A stretch of DNA of 14,952 nt from an uncultured Flavobacteriales bacterium (GTDB lineage: Bacteria > Bacteroidota > Bacteroidia > Flavobacteriales > CALTNV01): the NCBI GenBank assembly GCA_943845485.1, contig CALTNV010000154.1, forward strand, positions 1 to 14,952, read 5' to 3'. Made by a program: the position numbers and the translations under genes. Of the stretch, positions 4,972 to 13,210 are shown piece by piece (position 1 is the first letter of the stretch; the number at the start of each line of letters is the position of its first letter). The notes beneath the pieces are model-generated. The model saw only the letters and a program-made list of their open reading frames with translations. It had not been told where the DNA came from and did not search any database.

Positions 4972-7869
4972 ATGATTGAAAAAAAACTTAAAGATTTCAT
5001 AAAAAAATACTATTTAAATACCCTAATTACAGGTATACTAATTACTATATCATCAATATTATTAACAACAATAATATTTTCAGTCTTAGAATATTATGGA
5101 AAATTTAATACCATAACAAGATTTATTTTTTTTATACTTTATATCTCTATAAACGGAAGTGTGATTATAAATTATATAATAAAACCAATATTACAAATTA
5201 GTAATATTGGTTTTAAAAAAATTGATTTATTAACTGCAGCTACTTTAATTAGAAATAAAAATATTGGAATAAATGATGAGTTAATAAATTACATACAATT
5301 AAAAAGCAGTAAACAAAATAACGACCTTAGGATAGCAGCAATAAATCAAAAAAATATAAAATATAAAACAACAAATTTTACTGAGGCAATTAACAAAAAA
5401 AGCAAAAGAAATTTTATAAAAATTGCTACATCTTGCTTATTAATATTTTCAATATTAATAATTACTAAACCATATATTCTTAAAGAAAGTACACACAGAA
5501 TTATTAATTATAAGAAAATTTTCAATCATAAAAAGGTAGATATATATATCAGTAAAAAACAATTAATAACGCCGAGTAGAAAAAAACACAAAATAGACAT
5601 ATATGTAAACGGAGTAGAAATACCTAAAATATTAGAAATAGAAATAAATGGATATAAATACATATTAAATAAGATAAATAAGAAGCATTTTAACTATACA
5701 TTTAGAAATTTAAATAAAGATATTAAGTTTAAAATTTTGAATAGTAATTTCATATTAAAAGTCTATAAAAAAGCAAATATAAAATCTTTTAAATATATAA
5801 TATCACCTCCAAAACACACAAGAAAAAAAGAATATATAATAGATAATCAACCAAATATTAATATAGAAGAGGGTAGTGAATACGAATTAAATATAATAAA
5901 AGATAAATTAATTAATTTAAAAATTAATAAACAAAAAGTTAAAAACTCTATCAGTGGACAGTTATTTAAAGATTCGTTATTTAGAATAGAAACTTACAAT
6001 AAATATGATACTTTAACTCTAAAACATAGTATTAAAATAAAAAAAGATAAATACCCAATTATAGAAGTAAAACATAGTAAAAAGGAAGATGATATAATAG
6101 ATACAATAAGTATTAAGGATGATTATGGTTTTAAAAAATTAAAATTAATTTTAATTAATTTTAATGATACAACGATAAAAAATATAGGTATTGATCCAGT
6201 ATCAATAAATCAAAAAATAATAAATAAAATAAGTATAAATAATAACAATATAGAATACTACTATATTATATATGATAATGATGTTATTAATAATTTTAAA
6301 AATAATATTAGCGATAAATACACTTATAAAAAACAAAATATTTCCCAGATAATAGAAAAATCAAAAGAAGACGATAAAAAGAAAGAAAACGAGATAAATA
6401 AATCATTAAAAGAGATCGAAAAAATAAATAATGAAATAAACATAGAAAAAACAAATAACATAAATAATAATAAAACATCCAATCAAAAAGAAGAGTTAAC
6501 TGAAAAATTAAAAAAACAATTAGCTATTCAAAAACAAATAAACGAACTAGAGAAAGAATTAAGTTTACCTAAAGAAGATACTTTAGATAAAAAAATTAAT
6601 AATCTTTTAAAACAAATAGATCAACTAAAACAAGAATTAACTCCTGAACAAATAAAAGAGATAGAAGAGGATATAATAAAAGAAAACCAAATTCAAGAAG
6701 AAAAATTAAAAAGGACACTTGAATTATTAAAAAACAAGAAAGCAATTGAAGAATTAAAAAAAATAAAAGAAGAATTAATCAAAGAAATAAAAAATATAAA
6801 TAAAATAAACATTGATGATACTACAAAACTAAATCAATTAAAAACAAATCTTAAAATTTCGGAAGAAGAAATAAATAAAAATCTAAACCAGTTAAATAAA
6901 AAAGAAAATAAAATAAAAAGCTTAAAAGAAGCAAATAATGAACTTGATAAAAAAAACAAAGAAATTGCTAAGGATAAAATAAAAGAAACAATAGATAAAT
7001 TAGATGAAGAAATTAAAAAAGAAGAACAAAAAAAAGAAGAGTTAAATTTAAAAAACTTAAAAGTAGTACTTTTTAACACAATTAATTTATCTATTAATCA
7101 AGAAGATTGTATTTCAAAAAATCCAAAACTAGAAAAACAAATAGAACTTAATAAAAATACTACAAACACACTTGATAGTATAATAGAAATAAGTAAAAAT
7201 TCAGCTTCATTAAGCAATATAGTAATAGATTTAATTTACAACATAAAAAAAGAACAAAACGAAACAATAGGTTATTTTGAAGAAAACAATGTAAATCAAA
7301 TAAATAGAACACAACAAAACATTACTACTAATTTGAATAAATTAGCAGTAATTCTTAACAATGCAGCAAATCAAACTAAGAATAAACTAAAAGGTGAAGC
7401 AAAAAATTCAAATAAAAACAAGATAGAGAAACAACTAAAAGATCAATTAAAACAACTAAAAGATCAAAAAGGAAAAAAATTAAGTAATGGTAAAAAAATT
7501 ACTTTTATGAAAAATGGGGAAAAAATTAATAATGAAATAAATAAAATTAAAAACAAGGAAACACAAGAAAAACTAAGACAGTTACAAGACAACATAAAAA
7601 AAGATATTTTACATGATGATATTAATAACAAAACTATAAACAATTCAGTGAAACAAATTGTTAAATTCTTAGAATATAACAAAGCTAAAGAAACTCAAAA
7701 TAAAAACAATAAAAGAGAATCAGAAAAAAACGAAATATTTAAGGATATTAAAATAAATTCAACCATAGAAAACAAAGACAGACTAGAAAAAAACAAAACA
7801 ATTATAGAGAGTATAATTATAAAAGAAAATTACAATAAACAAAATAATATTTACATCAATAATAAGTAA
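4972..7869 (+). CDS. DUF4175-like membrane protein with long coiled coil
   Basis: This 965-aa protein has an N-terminal membrane module: two helices at about residues 17-37 and 50-70, a soluble linker ending in a conserved-looking segment (LINYIQLK, 104-111), and a third helix at about 150-166. A beta-rich region follows to about residue 450, probably extracytoplasmic. Then comes a very long Lys/Glu/Asn/Ile-rich helical region with heptad-like spacing (about 460-690) and another helical region to the C-terminus. The order, the N-terminal pattern and the C-terminal KRES segment resemble Bacteroidota proteins annotated DUF4175, which I recall upstream of ybeY and mnmG in Flavobacteriia. Such relatives are usually near 1,100 aa, so this one is somewhat short and strongly biased to Lys, Asn, Ile and Glu, which makes fine alignment unreliable. 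The function is unknown. The stop lies 2 nt before ybeY, indicating an operon. Confidence 0.75.
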   Translation: MIEKKLKDFIKKYYLNTLITGILITISSILLTTIIFSVLEYYGKFNTITRFIFFILYISINGSVIINYIIKPILQISNIGFKKIDLLTAATLIRNKNIGINDELINYIQLKSSKQNNDLRIAAINQKNIKYKTTNFTEAINKKSKRNFIKIATSCLLIFSILIITKPYILKESTHRIINYKKIFNHKKVDIYISKKQLITPSRKKHKIDIYVNGVEIPKILEIEINGYKYILNKINKKHFNYTFRNLNKDIKFKILNSNFILKVYKKANIKSFKYIISPPKHTRKKEYIIDNQPNINIEEGSEYELNIIKDKLINLKINKQKVKNSISGQLFKDSLFRIETYNKYDTLTLKHSIKIKKDKYPIIEVKHSKKEDDIIDTISIKDDYGFKKLKLILINFNDTTIKNIGIDPVSINQKIINKISINNNNIEYYYIIYDNDVINNFKNNISDKYTYKKQNISQIIEKSKEDDKKKENEINKSLKEIEKINNEINIEKTNNINNNKTSNQKEELTEKLKKQLAIQKQINELEKELSLPKEDTLDKKINNLLKQIDQLKQELTPEQIKEIEEDIIKENQIQEEKLKRTLELLKNKKAIEELKKIKEELIKEIKNINKINIDDTTKLNQLKTNLKISEEEINKNLNQLNKKENKIKSLKEANNELDKKNKEIAKDKIKETIDKLDEEIKKEEQKKEELNLKNLKVVLFNTINLSINQEDCISKNPKLEKQIELNKNTTNTLDSIIEISKNSASLSNIVIDLIYNIKKEQNETIGYFEENNVNQINRTQQNITTNLNKLAVILNNAANQTKNKLKGEAKNSNKNKIEKQLKDQLKQLKDQKGKKLSNGKKITFMKNGEKINNEINKIKNKETQEKLRQLQDNIKKDILHDDINNKTINNSVKQIVKFLEYNKAKETQNKNNKRESEKNEIFKDIKINSTIENKDRLEKNKTIIESIIIKENYNKQNNIYINNK

Positions 7870-7871
7870 AA

Positions 7872-8285
7872 ATGTCAGAAATAAACTTTAATTATTTAGA
7901 TATCGAAATCAAATTAGATGAGGATCATTATAAAAAATGGATTGAGAAATGCATTCATAAAAATAAAAAACAATTAGGAGAAATTTCCTATGTTTTTTGT
8001 AATGATGAGTATTTATTAAAAATAAACAAAGATTATCTTAATCATGATTATTATACAGATATCATTACTTTTGATTACTGTGAATTAAATAAAATTAGTG
8101 GAGATTTATTTATATCAATAGACAGAATAAAAGAGAATGCAACAATATTAAATAACACATTTCAAAACGAATTAGATAGGGTTATTATCCATGGCATTAT
8201 ACATCTATTTGGACAAAAAGATAAAACTGAGGAAGAAGCAAAAGAAATGCGCATCAAAGAAGATTATTACTTATCTTTGCGTTAA
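7872..8285 (+). CDS. ybeY: YbeY endoribonuclease / rRNA maturation factor
   Basis: At 137 aa it has normal YbeY length. YbeY is a metal-dependent single-strand RNase that acts in 16S rRNA 3'-end maturation and late 30S quality control in the cytoplasm. Visible motifs are the LNHDYYTDIITFDY block at residues 56-69, GDLFISIDR at 77-85, and the metal site HGIIHLFGQKD at 107-117. The first two ligands His107 and His111 are present. The third position of the H-x3-H-x5-H motif is Asp117 instead of His. From memory this KDK-type ending is common in Bacteroidota YbeY, so it is probably a lineage variant and not a loss of activity. It begins 2 nt after the DUF4175-like gene and ends 35 nt before mnmG. 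The intervening gap contains a parS-like site. Confidence 0.93.
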   Translation: MSEINFNYLDIEIKLDEDHYKKWIEKCIHKNKKQLGEISYVFCNDEYLLKINKDYLNHDYYTDIITFDYCELNKISGDLFISIDRIKENATILNNTFQNELDRVIIHGIIHLFGQKDKTEEEAKEMRIKEDYYLSLR

Positions 8286-8297
8286 GAGTAAATTAAT

Positions 8298-8313
8298 AGT
8301 TCCACGTGAAACA
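8298..8313. promoter_or_regulatory. parS-like ParB-binding site 1, just upstream of mnmG
   Basis: AGTTCCACGTGAAACA matches the widespread chromosomal parS consensus TGTTTCACGTGAAACA at 14 of 16 positions: the left half is GTTCC, the right half the consensus GAAAC, and the outermost base A replaces T. The CACGTG centre lies between 8305 and 8306. It fills most of the gap between ybeY and mnmG, ending 7 nt before the mnmG ATG. ParB dimers load at such sites, spread, and recruit SMC for origin segregation (known biology). Binding here is inferred from the match. The second site at 10197 strongly supports it. Confidence 0.82.
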
Positions 8314-8320
8314 TTAAAAA

Positions 8321-10198
8321 ATGATGAGTTTATTAGGTAATTATGATGTAATTGTTGTTGGTGCAGGACACGCTGGTAACGAAGCTGCTGCAGCAGCTGC
8401 TAATTTAGGTAGTAAAACACTACTTATAACAATGAATATGAATACAATTGGCCAAATGAGTTGCAACCCAGCAATGGGAGGAATAGCTAAAGGTCAAATT
8501 GTAAGAGAAATAGATGCACTTGGAGGATATTCCGGAATTATATCTGACAAATCAATGATACAATTTAAAATGCTTAACAAATCTAAAGGTCCAGCAATGT
8601 GGTCCCCTAGATCACAGAATGATCGATTTAGATTTGCAGAAGAATGGAGATTACAATTAGAGAGTTTACAAAACTTAGATTTTTGGCAAGATACCGTTAT
8701 AAAAATAAACACAGAAAAAAATAAAGTTATAGGAGTAACAACTGCACTTGGGGTTACAATAAAATCAAAATCAGTAATATTAACAAATGGAACATTTCTG
8801 AATGGATTAATTCATATAGGTAAAAAGAATTTTGGGGGTGGAAGAATAGGTGAAAGGAGATCAGAAGGATTAACTGAACAATTACAAAGTTTAGGATTCG
8901 AATCTGACAGAATGAAAACAGGAACTCCTCCTAGGGTAGATGGTAGAAGTTTGAATTATAAAAAAATGGAAGAACAACCTGGAGATGAAAAACCAGGTAA
9001 ATTCAGTTTTTCAAACAATACTAAAACACTTAAAAACCAAAGAAGTTGCCATATTACATATACAAACGAGACTGTTCACGAAATATTAAAAGAAGGATTT
9101 AATGAATCTCCAATGTTCTCAGGTAGAATAAAAGGTTTAGGACCTAGATACTGTCCATCAATTGAAGATAAAATTGAAAGGTTTTCGGAAAGAAACCGTC
9201 ATCAAATATTTGTTGAACCAGAAGGGTGGAACACAGTTGAAATATACGTAAATGGCTTTTCAACTAGCTTACCAGAAGAAATACAACTAAAAGCTTTAAG
9301 ACAAATAGAAGGGTTTGAAAATGCTAAAATTTTTAGACCAGGGTATGCTATTGAATACGATTTCTTTCAACCTACACAATTAAAAAACACCCTGGAAACA
9401 AAAAATATAGATAATTTATATTTCGCTGGTCAAATAAATGGAACAACAGGTTATGAAGAAGCCGCAGGACAAGGTATCATAGCTGGTATAAATGCACACC
9501 AAAAAATAAACAATAAAGAAGACTTTACATTAAAAAGATCTGAAGCATATATAGGGGTATTAATAGATGATTTAATAACAAAAGGAACAAACGAACCTTA
9601 TAGAATGTTTACATCTAGAGCTGAATACAGAATACTACTCAGACAAGACAATGCTGATTTAAGACTTACACCTTTAGGTAACAAAATAGGGTTAGCAAGT
9701 AATGAGAGGTTGAAAAATGTAGAATTCAAAAATAAAAATACTTTAGAAGTTATAAATTTCCTAAAAACACAAAGTATAAAACCAGAAAATATAAATCCAA
9801 TATTAGACAAAACAAAAAACACACATTATAAACAACAAGATAAAATCATCAACTACGTTAGGAGACCTAAAACTTCTATATTAGATTTAGAAGAAATCCC
9901 TATTATAAAAGAAAAATTTAGTAAAATAGACAATAAAGATTTAATATTAGAACAAGCAGAAATAACAATAAAATACGAAGGTTATATAAAAAAAGAAGAA
10001 GAGTTAGCTAAAAAACTAAATAAACTAGAAAATATAAATATTAAAAAAGAGTTTGATTATAAACAATTAAAATCTCTTTCGGCTGAAGCTGTAGAAAAAT
10101 TAACAAATATAAGACCTAAAACAATAGGACAAGCTTCAAGAATATCTGGAGTATCTCCATCAGATATTTCAATATTACTAATACATTTTGGAAGATAG
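8321..10198 (+). CDS. mnmG: MnmG (GidA), FAD subunit of the tRNA wobble-uridine modification enzyme
   Basis: MnmG works with MnmE (GTPase) to add the (carboxymethyl)aminomethyl group to C5 of the wobble uridine in certain tRNAs. It uses FAD, NADH and a methylene-folate donor. At 625 aa it is full length. It has the FAD dinucleotide fold GAGHAG at residues 14-19, the block around Cys48 (SCNPAMGG), Cys278 in [13 protein letters not shown] (equivalent to the essential cysteines near 47 and 277 in E. coli), [12 protein letters not shown] at 374-385, [13 protein letters not shown] at 425-437, and a helical C-terminal domain ending [18 protein letters not shown]. Two consecutive ATGs (8321 and 8324) could both serve as start. 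It follows ybeY in the same block, and a parS-like site flanks it on each side; the second overlaps the last base of its TAG stop. Confidence 0.98.
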   Translation: MMSLLGNYDVIVVGAGHAGNEAAAAAANLGSKTLLITMNMNTIGQMSCNPAMGGIAKGQIVREIDALGGYSGIISDKSMIQFKMLNKSKGPAMWSPRSQNDRFRFAEEWRLQLESLQNLDFWQDTVIKINTEKNKVIGVTTALGVTIKSKSVILTNGTFLNGLIHIGKKNFGGGRIGERRSEGLTEQLQSLGFESDRMKTGTPPRVDGRSLNYKKMEEQPGDEKPGKFSFSNNTKTLKNQRSCHITYTNETVHEILKEGFNESPMFSGRIKGLGPRYCPSIEDKIERFSERNRHQIFVEPEGWNTVEIYVNGFSTSLPEEIQLKALRQIEGFENAKIFRPGYAIEYDFFQPTQLKNTLETKNIDNLYFAGQINGTTGYEEAAGQGIIAGINAHQKINNKEDFTLKRSEAYIGVLIDDLITKGTNEPYRMFTSRAEYRILLRQDNADLRLTPLGNKIGLASNERLKNVEFKNKNTLEVINFLKTQSIKPENINPILDKTKNTHYKQQDKIINYVRRPKTSILDLEEIPIIKEKFSKIDNKDLILEQAEITIKYEGYIKKEEELAKKLNKLENINIKKEFDYKQLKSLSAEAVEKLTNIRPKTIGQASRISGVSPSDISILLIHFGR

Positions 10199-10212
10199 TT
10201 CCACGTGGAACA
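10197..10212. promoter_or_regulatory. parS site 2, overlapping the mnmG stop codon
   Basis: AGTTCCACGTGGAACA contains the perfect 14-bp palindrome GTTCCACGTGGAAC (10198-10211). This is the core of the well-known Bacillus subtilis parS, and the 16-mer differs from it only in the first base. Its first core base is the G of the mnmG TAG stop, and it ends 16 nt before the ATG of the porZ-like gene. The centre is 1,899 bp from site 1. It has no T-run, so it is not a terminator. Two such matches this close are very unlikely by chance in DNA this AT-rich. Confidence 0.87.
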
Positions 10213-10228
10213 AAATAAATAAAATGAA

Positions 10229-12487
10229 ATGAAAAAAACTTTTTTTTTATTAGTAACCTTATTGTTGTTTACAAATATATACACCCAGCAAAATAGATGG
10301 GAAGAATATTTGCAAAAAAGGGATTATAATAATATATGTAATTATAATAATAATATCTATATAAATACTGCAAATATATTAACGGAATATACAGATACAG
10401 AAATAAACAATTACTGGAAAAAAGATCTATTAAATCATATAAATATAAGTTCATTAAATAGTGATAATAACTATTTATACATTGGTTATAATAATGGTGG
10501 AGTTGATATTTTAAATAATAACATAACCAAATCAATAAACGATATTATAAATAGTAATATAAGTACAGATAAAACTATTAATTATATATGTAATAAAAAC
10601 GACACACTGTATATATGTACTAACTTTGGATTTATAACGTATAGTATAAAAAAACAAGAAACCATAGATACTTATTTAATTGGTCGAAATGGTGGTAAAA
10701 TTAAAGTTTTTGATATATTATTTAATAAAAATAAATTATACACAGCAACTAGTGAAGGGTTAAAAAGTATTGATCAAAATGAAAATTATAAGATAATTGA
10801 AAATTGGAATACAATAGATAACCAAGAAACAATTAATATTGAAAATAATAATGATACAATTTATTATATATGTAAAAATTCAGAAAATAAAACAGTAAGA
10901 ATTTTAGAAAATAACACAATAAAGGAGATAGATTTATTTGAGAATAATATAAACAATATTAAATATATAGATAATAAATTATATATAATTACCGATAATA
11001 AAATATACAATACATCTGATGATGTTAATATGGATAGTATCGTAAAATATAATCAATGGACTAATAATATATATCCATCAGATATAACAAAATACAAAGG
11101 TAATATATATATAACTGATCATGAGTATGGTTTAATAAAACAAATAAATAATGATTTTTTTATTAAATACAGAACAGGACCATTTATAGATAATACATTA
11201 AAAGTGAATCAATTAAATAATGAATTGTGGTTTACTCATAGTCCTTCATTAGGATTTAACTATAATAGAAGTGGAGCGTCAAATTATTCGGAATACAATA
11301 ACAACTGGTATATATATAATAGTACTACTTATTATAATCAACTAGATACCATATACGATGCGATAGATGTGGCATTTAACAAGGATGAGAATAAAGCTTT
11401 TATAGGTTACTTTACTCTTGGAGGTGTAGCAGAAATAAAAGATAATAAGTTTATTAAAATACATTCAAATTTTAATAGCACATTAAAACCTACGTATTGG
11501 GGAGCACAAACATCAGTATCATCATTAAGTTATGATAAGGATGGAAACCTATATATTATGTCTAATCAGTCTACAGAAAAACCAATATCAGTATATGCAA
11601 CAGATAGTATATGGTATAATTTACCTTTTACAAATGAAGTTAAAAATAACTTTTTTGGTGATATGATACATACGAACTCAGGGGATGTATGGGTTACAAA
11701 ACCAAGTGGACAAGGATTATTGGTTTTTAATGATCAAAAAACTTTTTTAAATGCGAACGATGACAATATAAAAACTTACACAAACTCACCCGGGGAAGGT
11801 AATTTAATAAGTAATAAAACAACAGCAATAGCAGAAGATAAAAATGGGACGATATGGGTAGGAACGGATAAGGGATTATGTATAATTGACATCTATAATA
11901 CACCGTATGATAACAATAATGAAGCTTATGAAATAATCATTGACAATAATGGGGTAGCAGAGGCTGTATTAGGAAATCAATACATCACATCTATAAAAAT
12001 AGATGGGGCTAATAGAAAATGGATTGGTACAGCAAACGCAGGTGTATTCTTATTAAGTGATGATGGTAGAGAAGAATTATTACATTTTACAACAGAAAAT
12101 AGTCCATTATTAACTGATGAAATATCATCAATTGCAATTAATAAAGAAAATGGAAAAGTATACATAGCAAGTTCATTAGGTACAATATCTTATCAATCAG
12201 ACGCTTCGGAAAGTAAAGAAAATTACAGTGAAGCAAAGATATTTCCAAATCCATTTATTAGGAATAAACATGATTATATTACAATAAATAATCTAACGGA
12301 AAATTCAAACATCAGAATCACTGATATTAGTGGAAATATTATACATCAAAACAATACAAACGGTGGAATGTATCAATGGAATTGTAAAAATATAAATAAT
12401 GAGGATATTAAAACTGGTGTATATCTAATTTTTATATCGAATGAAATAGGAGATACTCATACAACATTAAAATTATTGGTAAAATAA
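10229..12487 (+). CDS. porZ: PorZ-like type IX secretion protein: signal peptide, beta-propellers and C-terminal sorting-type domain
   Basis: This 752-aa exported protein has a type I signal peptide (MKK, then a hydrophobic core at about residues 5-16, with cleavage near YTQ/Q at 19-20). Repeated short beta-propeller blades follow, such as YLYIGYNNGGVDI, LYTATSEGLKSI, IWVGTDKGLCII (542-553) and KWIGTANAGVFLL. The final 81 residues start with FPNP at 672-675 and run through a sorting-type domain (RITDISGNII, GVYLIFISN, TLKLLVK). Two propellers plus this C-terminal domain, at about 750-780 aa, is the PorZ architecture. PorZ is a cell-surface partner of the sortase PorU in the T9SS attachment complex and binds anionic LPS in Porphyromonas gingivalis. 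A generic T9SS-exported propeller protein is the main alternative. The stop codon abuts the recO ATG with no gap, and a parS site lies immediately upstream. Confidence 0.78.
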   Translation: MKKTFFLLVTLLLFTNIYTQQNRWEEYLQKRDYNNICNYNNNIYINTANILTEYTDTEINNYWKKDLLNHINISSLNSDNNYLYIGYNNGGVDILNNNITKSINDIINSNISTDKTINYICNKNDTLYICTNFGFITYSIKKQETIDTYLIGRNGGKIKVFDILFNKNKLYTATSEGLKSIDQNENYKIIENWNTIDNQETINIENNNDTIYYICKNSENKTVRILENNTIKEIDLFENNINNIKYIDNKLYIITDNKIYNTSDDVNMDSIVKYNQWTNNIYPSDITKYKGNIYITDHEYGLIKQINNDFFIKYRTGPFIDNTLKVNQLNNELWFTHSPSLGFNYNRSGASNYSEYNNNWYIYNSTTYYNQLDTIYDAIDVAFNKDENKAFIGYFTLGGVAEIKDNKFIKIHSNFNSTLKPTYWGAQTSVSSLSYDKDGNLYIMSNQSTEKPISVYATDSIWYNLPFTNEVKNNFFGDMIHTNSGDVWVTKPSGQGLLVFNDQKTFLNANDDNIKTYTNSPGEGNLISNKTTAIAEDKNGTIWVGTDKGLCIIDIYNTPYDNNNEAYEIIIDNNGVAEAVLGNQYITSIKIDGANRKWIGTANAGVFLLSDDGREELLHFTTENSPLLTDEISSIAINKENGKVYIASSLGTISYQSDASESKENYSEAKIFPNPFIRNKHDYITINNLTENSNIRITDISGNIIHQNNTNGGMYQWNCKNINNEDIKTGVYLIFISNEIGDTHTTLKLLVK

Positions 12488-13210
12488 ATGAATAATTATA
12501 ATGATGAAGGCATAGTTTTAAAAAAAGTTAAACTCCAAAATCAGAAATATATCATAACGCTTTTTACAAAGTTAAAAGGGAAGCAAACTTTTTATTTCCA
12601 AAACTCATCAAAAAAAAGCAATTTAATAAAACATATTCAAAGTTTATACCTTATAAATTTCTCATCAAAAAAAGGAAAAATTTCTCAATTAAATCAATTA
12701 AAAGACATCTCATTTAATCAAAACTATAAAGATATTCCTTTTAATATTCATAAAACATTTATAATGTTTTTTATAAATGATATTTTAAATAATACAATAA
12801 TAGAGGAAGAAGTAAATGATTTAAAGTATGAATTTATAAAAAATAATTTACTACTATTAGATGAAATAGATGTGTATTATGATTTTCATATAAAATTTTT
12901 AATCCACTATACAAAATTACTTGGAATCACTCCATTGATAAAAAATAAAGATTACAATTATTTAGATATTGAGAATGGAGAATTTAAAAATATTAATAAA
13001 TCTATAAAGTATCAGATAGAAAAAAAATATTCGCTTTATATTAAAGATATTATGTTAAATAAAATACTATATAAAAGTATTATCGCACTTAATAATATAG
13101 AGAGGAGAGAAATTTTAAATATCGTTTTAAAATATTATTCAATTCATTTAAAGGATTTTAAGCTACCAAAATCTTTAGATACATTGAATGAAATCTATAA
13201 CGACTTATAA
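12488..13210 (+). CDS. recO: RecO, recombination mediator
   Basis: RecO works with RecR (and RecF) to load RecA on SSB-coated single-stranded DNA and to anneal strands during repair in the cytoplasm. This 240-aa protein has the N-terminal OB-fold pattern (DEGIVLKKVKLQNQKYIITLFTK region, about residues 6-80). A helical C-terminal domain contains a Bacteroidota-type FHIKFLIHYTKLLGITP segment (133-149) and an ending YYSIHLKDFKLPKSLDTLNEIY. No cysteine occurs in the whole protein, so the zinc finger of many RecO proteins is absent. From memory this is usual in Bacteroidota. It is very Lys/Asn/Ile-rich. Its ATG directly follows the porZ-like stop (TAAATG), implying coupled translation. Its 3' end overlaps the opposing membrane-protein gene by 16 bp. 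Confidence 0.85.
   Translation: MNNYNDEGIVLKKVKLQNQKYIITLFTKLKGKQTFYFQNSSKKSNLIKHIQSLYLINFSSKKGKISQLNQLKDISFNQNYKDIPFNIHKTFIMFFINDILNNTIIEEEVNDLKYEFIKNNLLLLDEIDVYYDFHIKFLIHYTKLLGITPLIKNKDYNYLDIENGEFKNINKSIKYQIEKKYSLYIKDIMLNKILYKSIIALNNIERREILNIVLKYYSIHLKDFKLPKSLDTLNEIYNDL

Noticed and set aside
6834..7682. Hydrophobic Phe/Leu/Ser-rich open frames on the minus strand (6834-7079 and 7464-7682)
   Set aside because: They are the complement of Lys/Glu/Asn-rich coiled-coil codons in the DUF4175-like gene. Their apparent membrane character is a composition artefact.
4972..7869. The very AT-rich DUF4175-like gene as a horizontally acquired island
   Set aside because: It is tightly packed with ybeY and mnmG and resembles proteins that I recall at the same place in related bacteria. 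Drift under AT pressure explains the composition better.
8321..8326. Second ATG of mnmG (8324) as the sole start
   Set aside because: The two ATGs are adjacent and in frame, and nothing in the sequence separates them. The first is kept.
10197..10212. Palindrome after mnmG read as a transcription terminator
   Set aside because: The stem has no loop (perfect palindrome) and no T-run follows. The sequence matches parS instead.
8494..10535. Minus-strand open frames antisense to mnmG and porZ (8494-8712, 9598-9822, 10057-10284, 10269-10535)
   Set aside because: They lie opposite well-supported genes, have no recognisable domain, and show Tyr/Leu-rich or Phe-rich content explained by the sense-strand codons.
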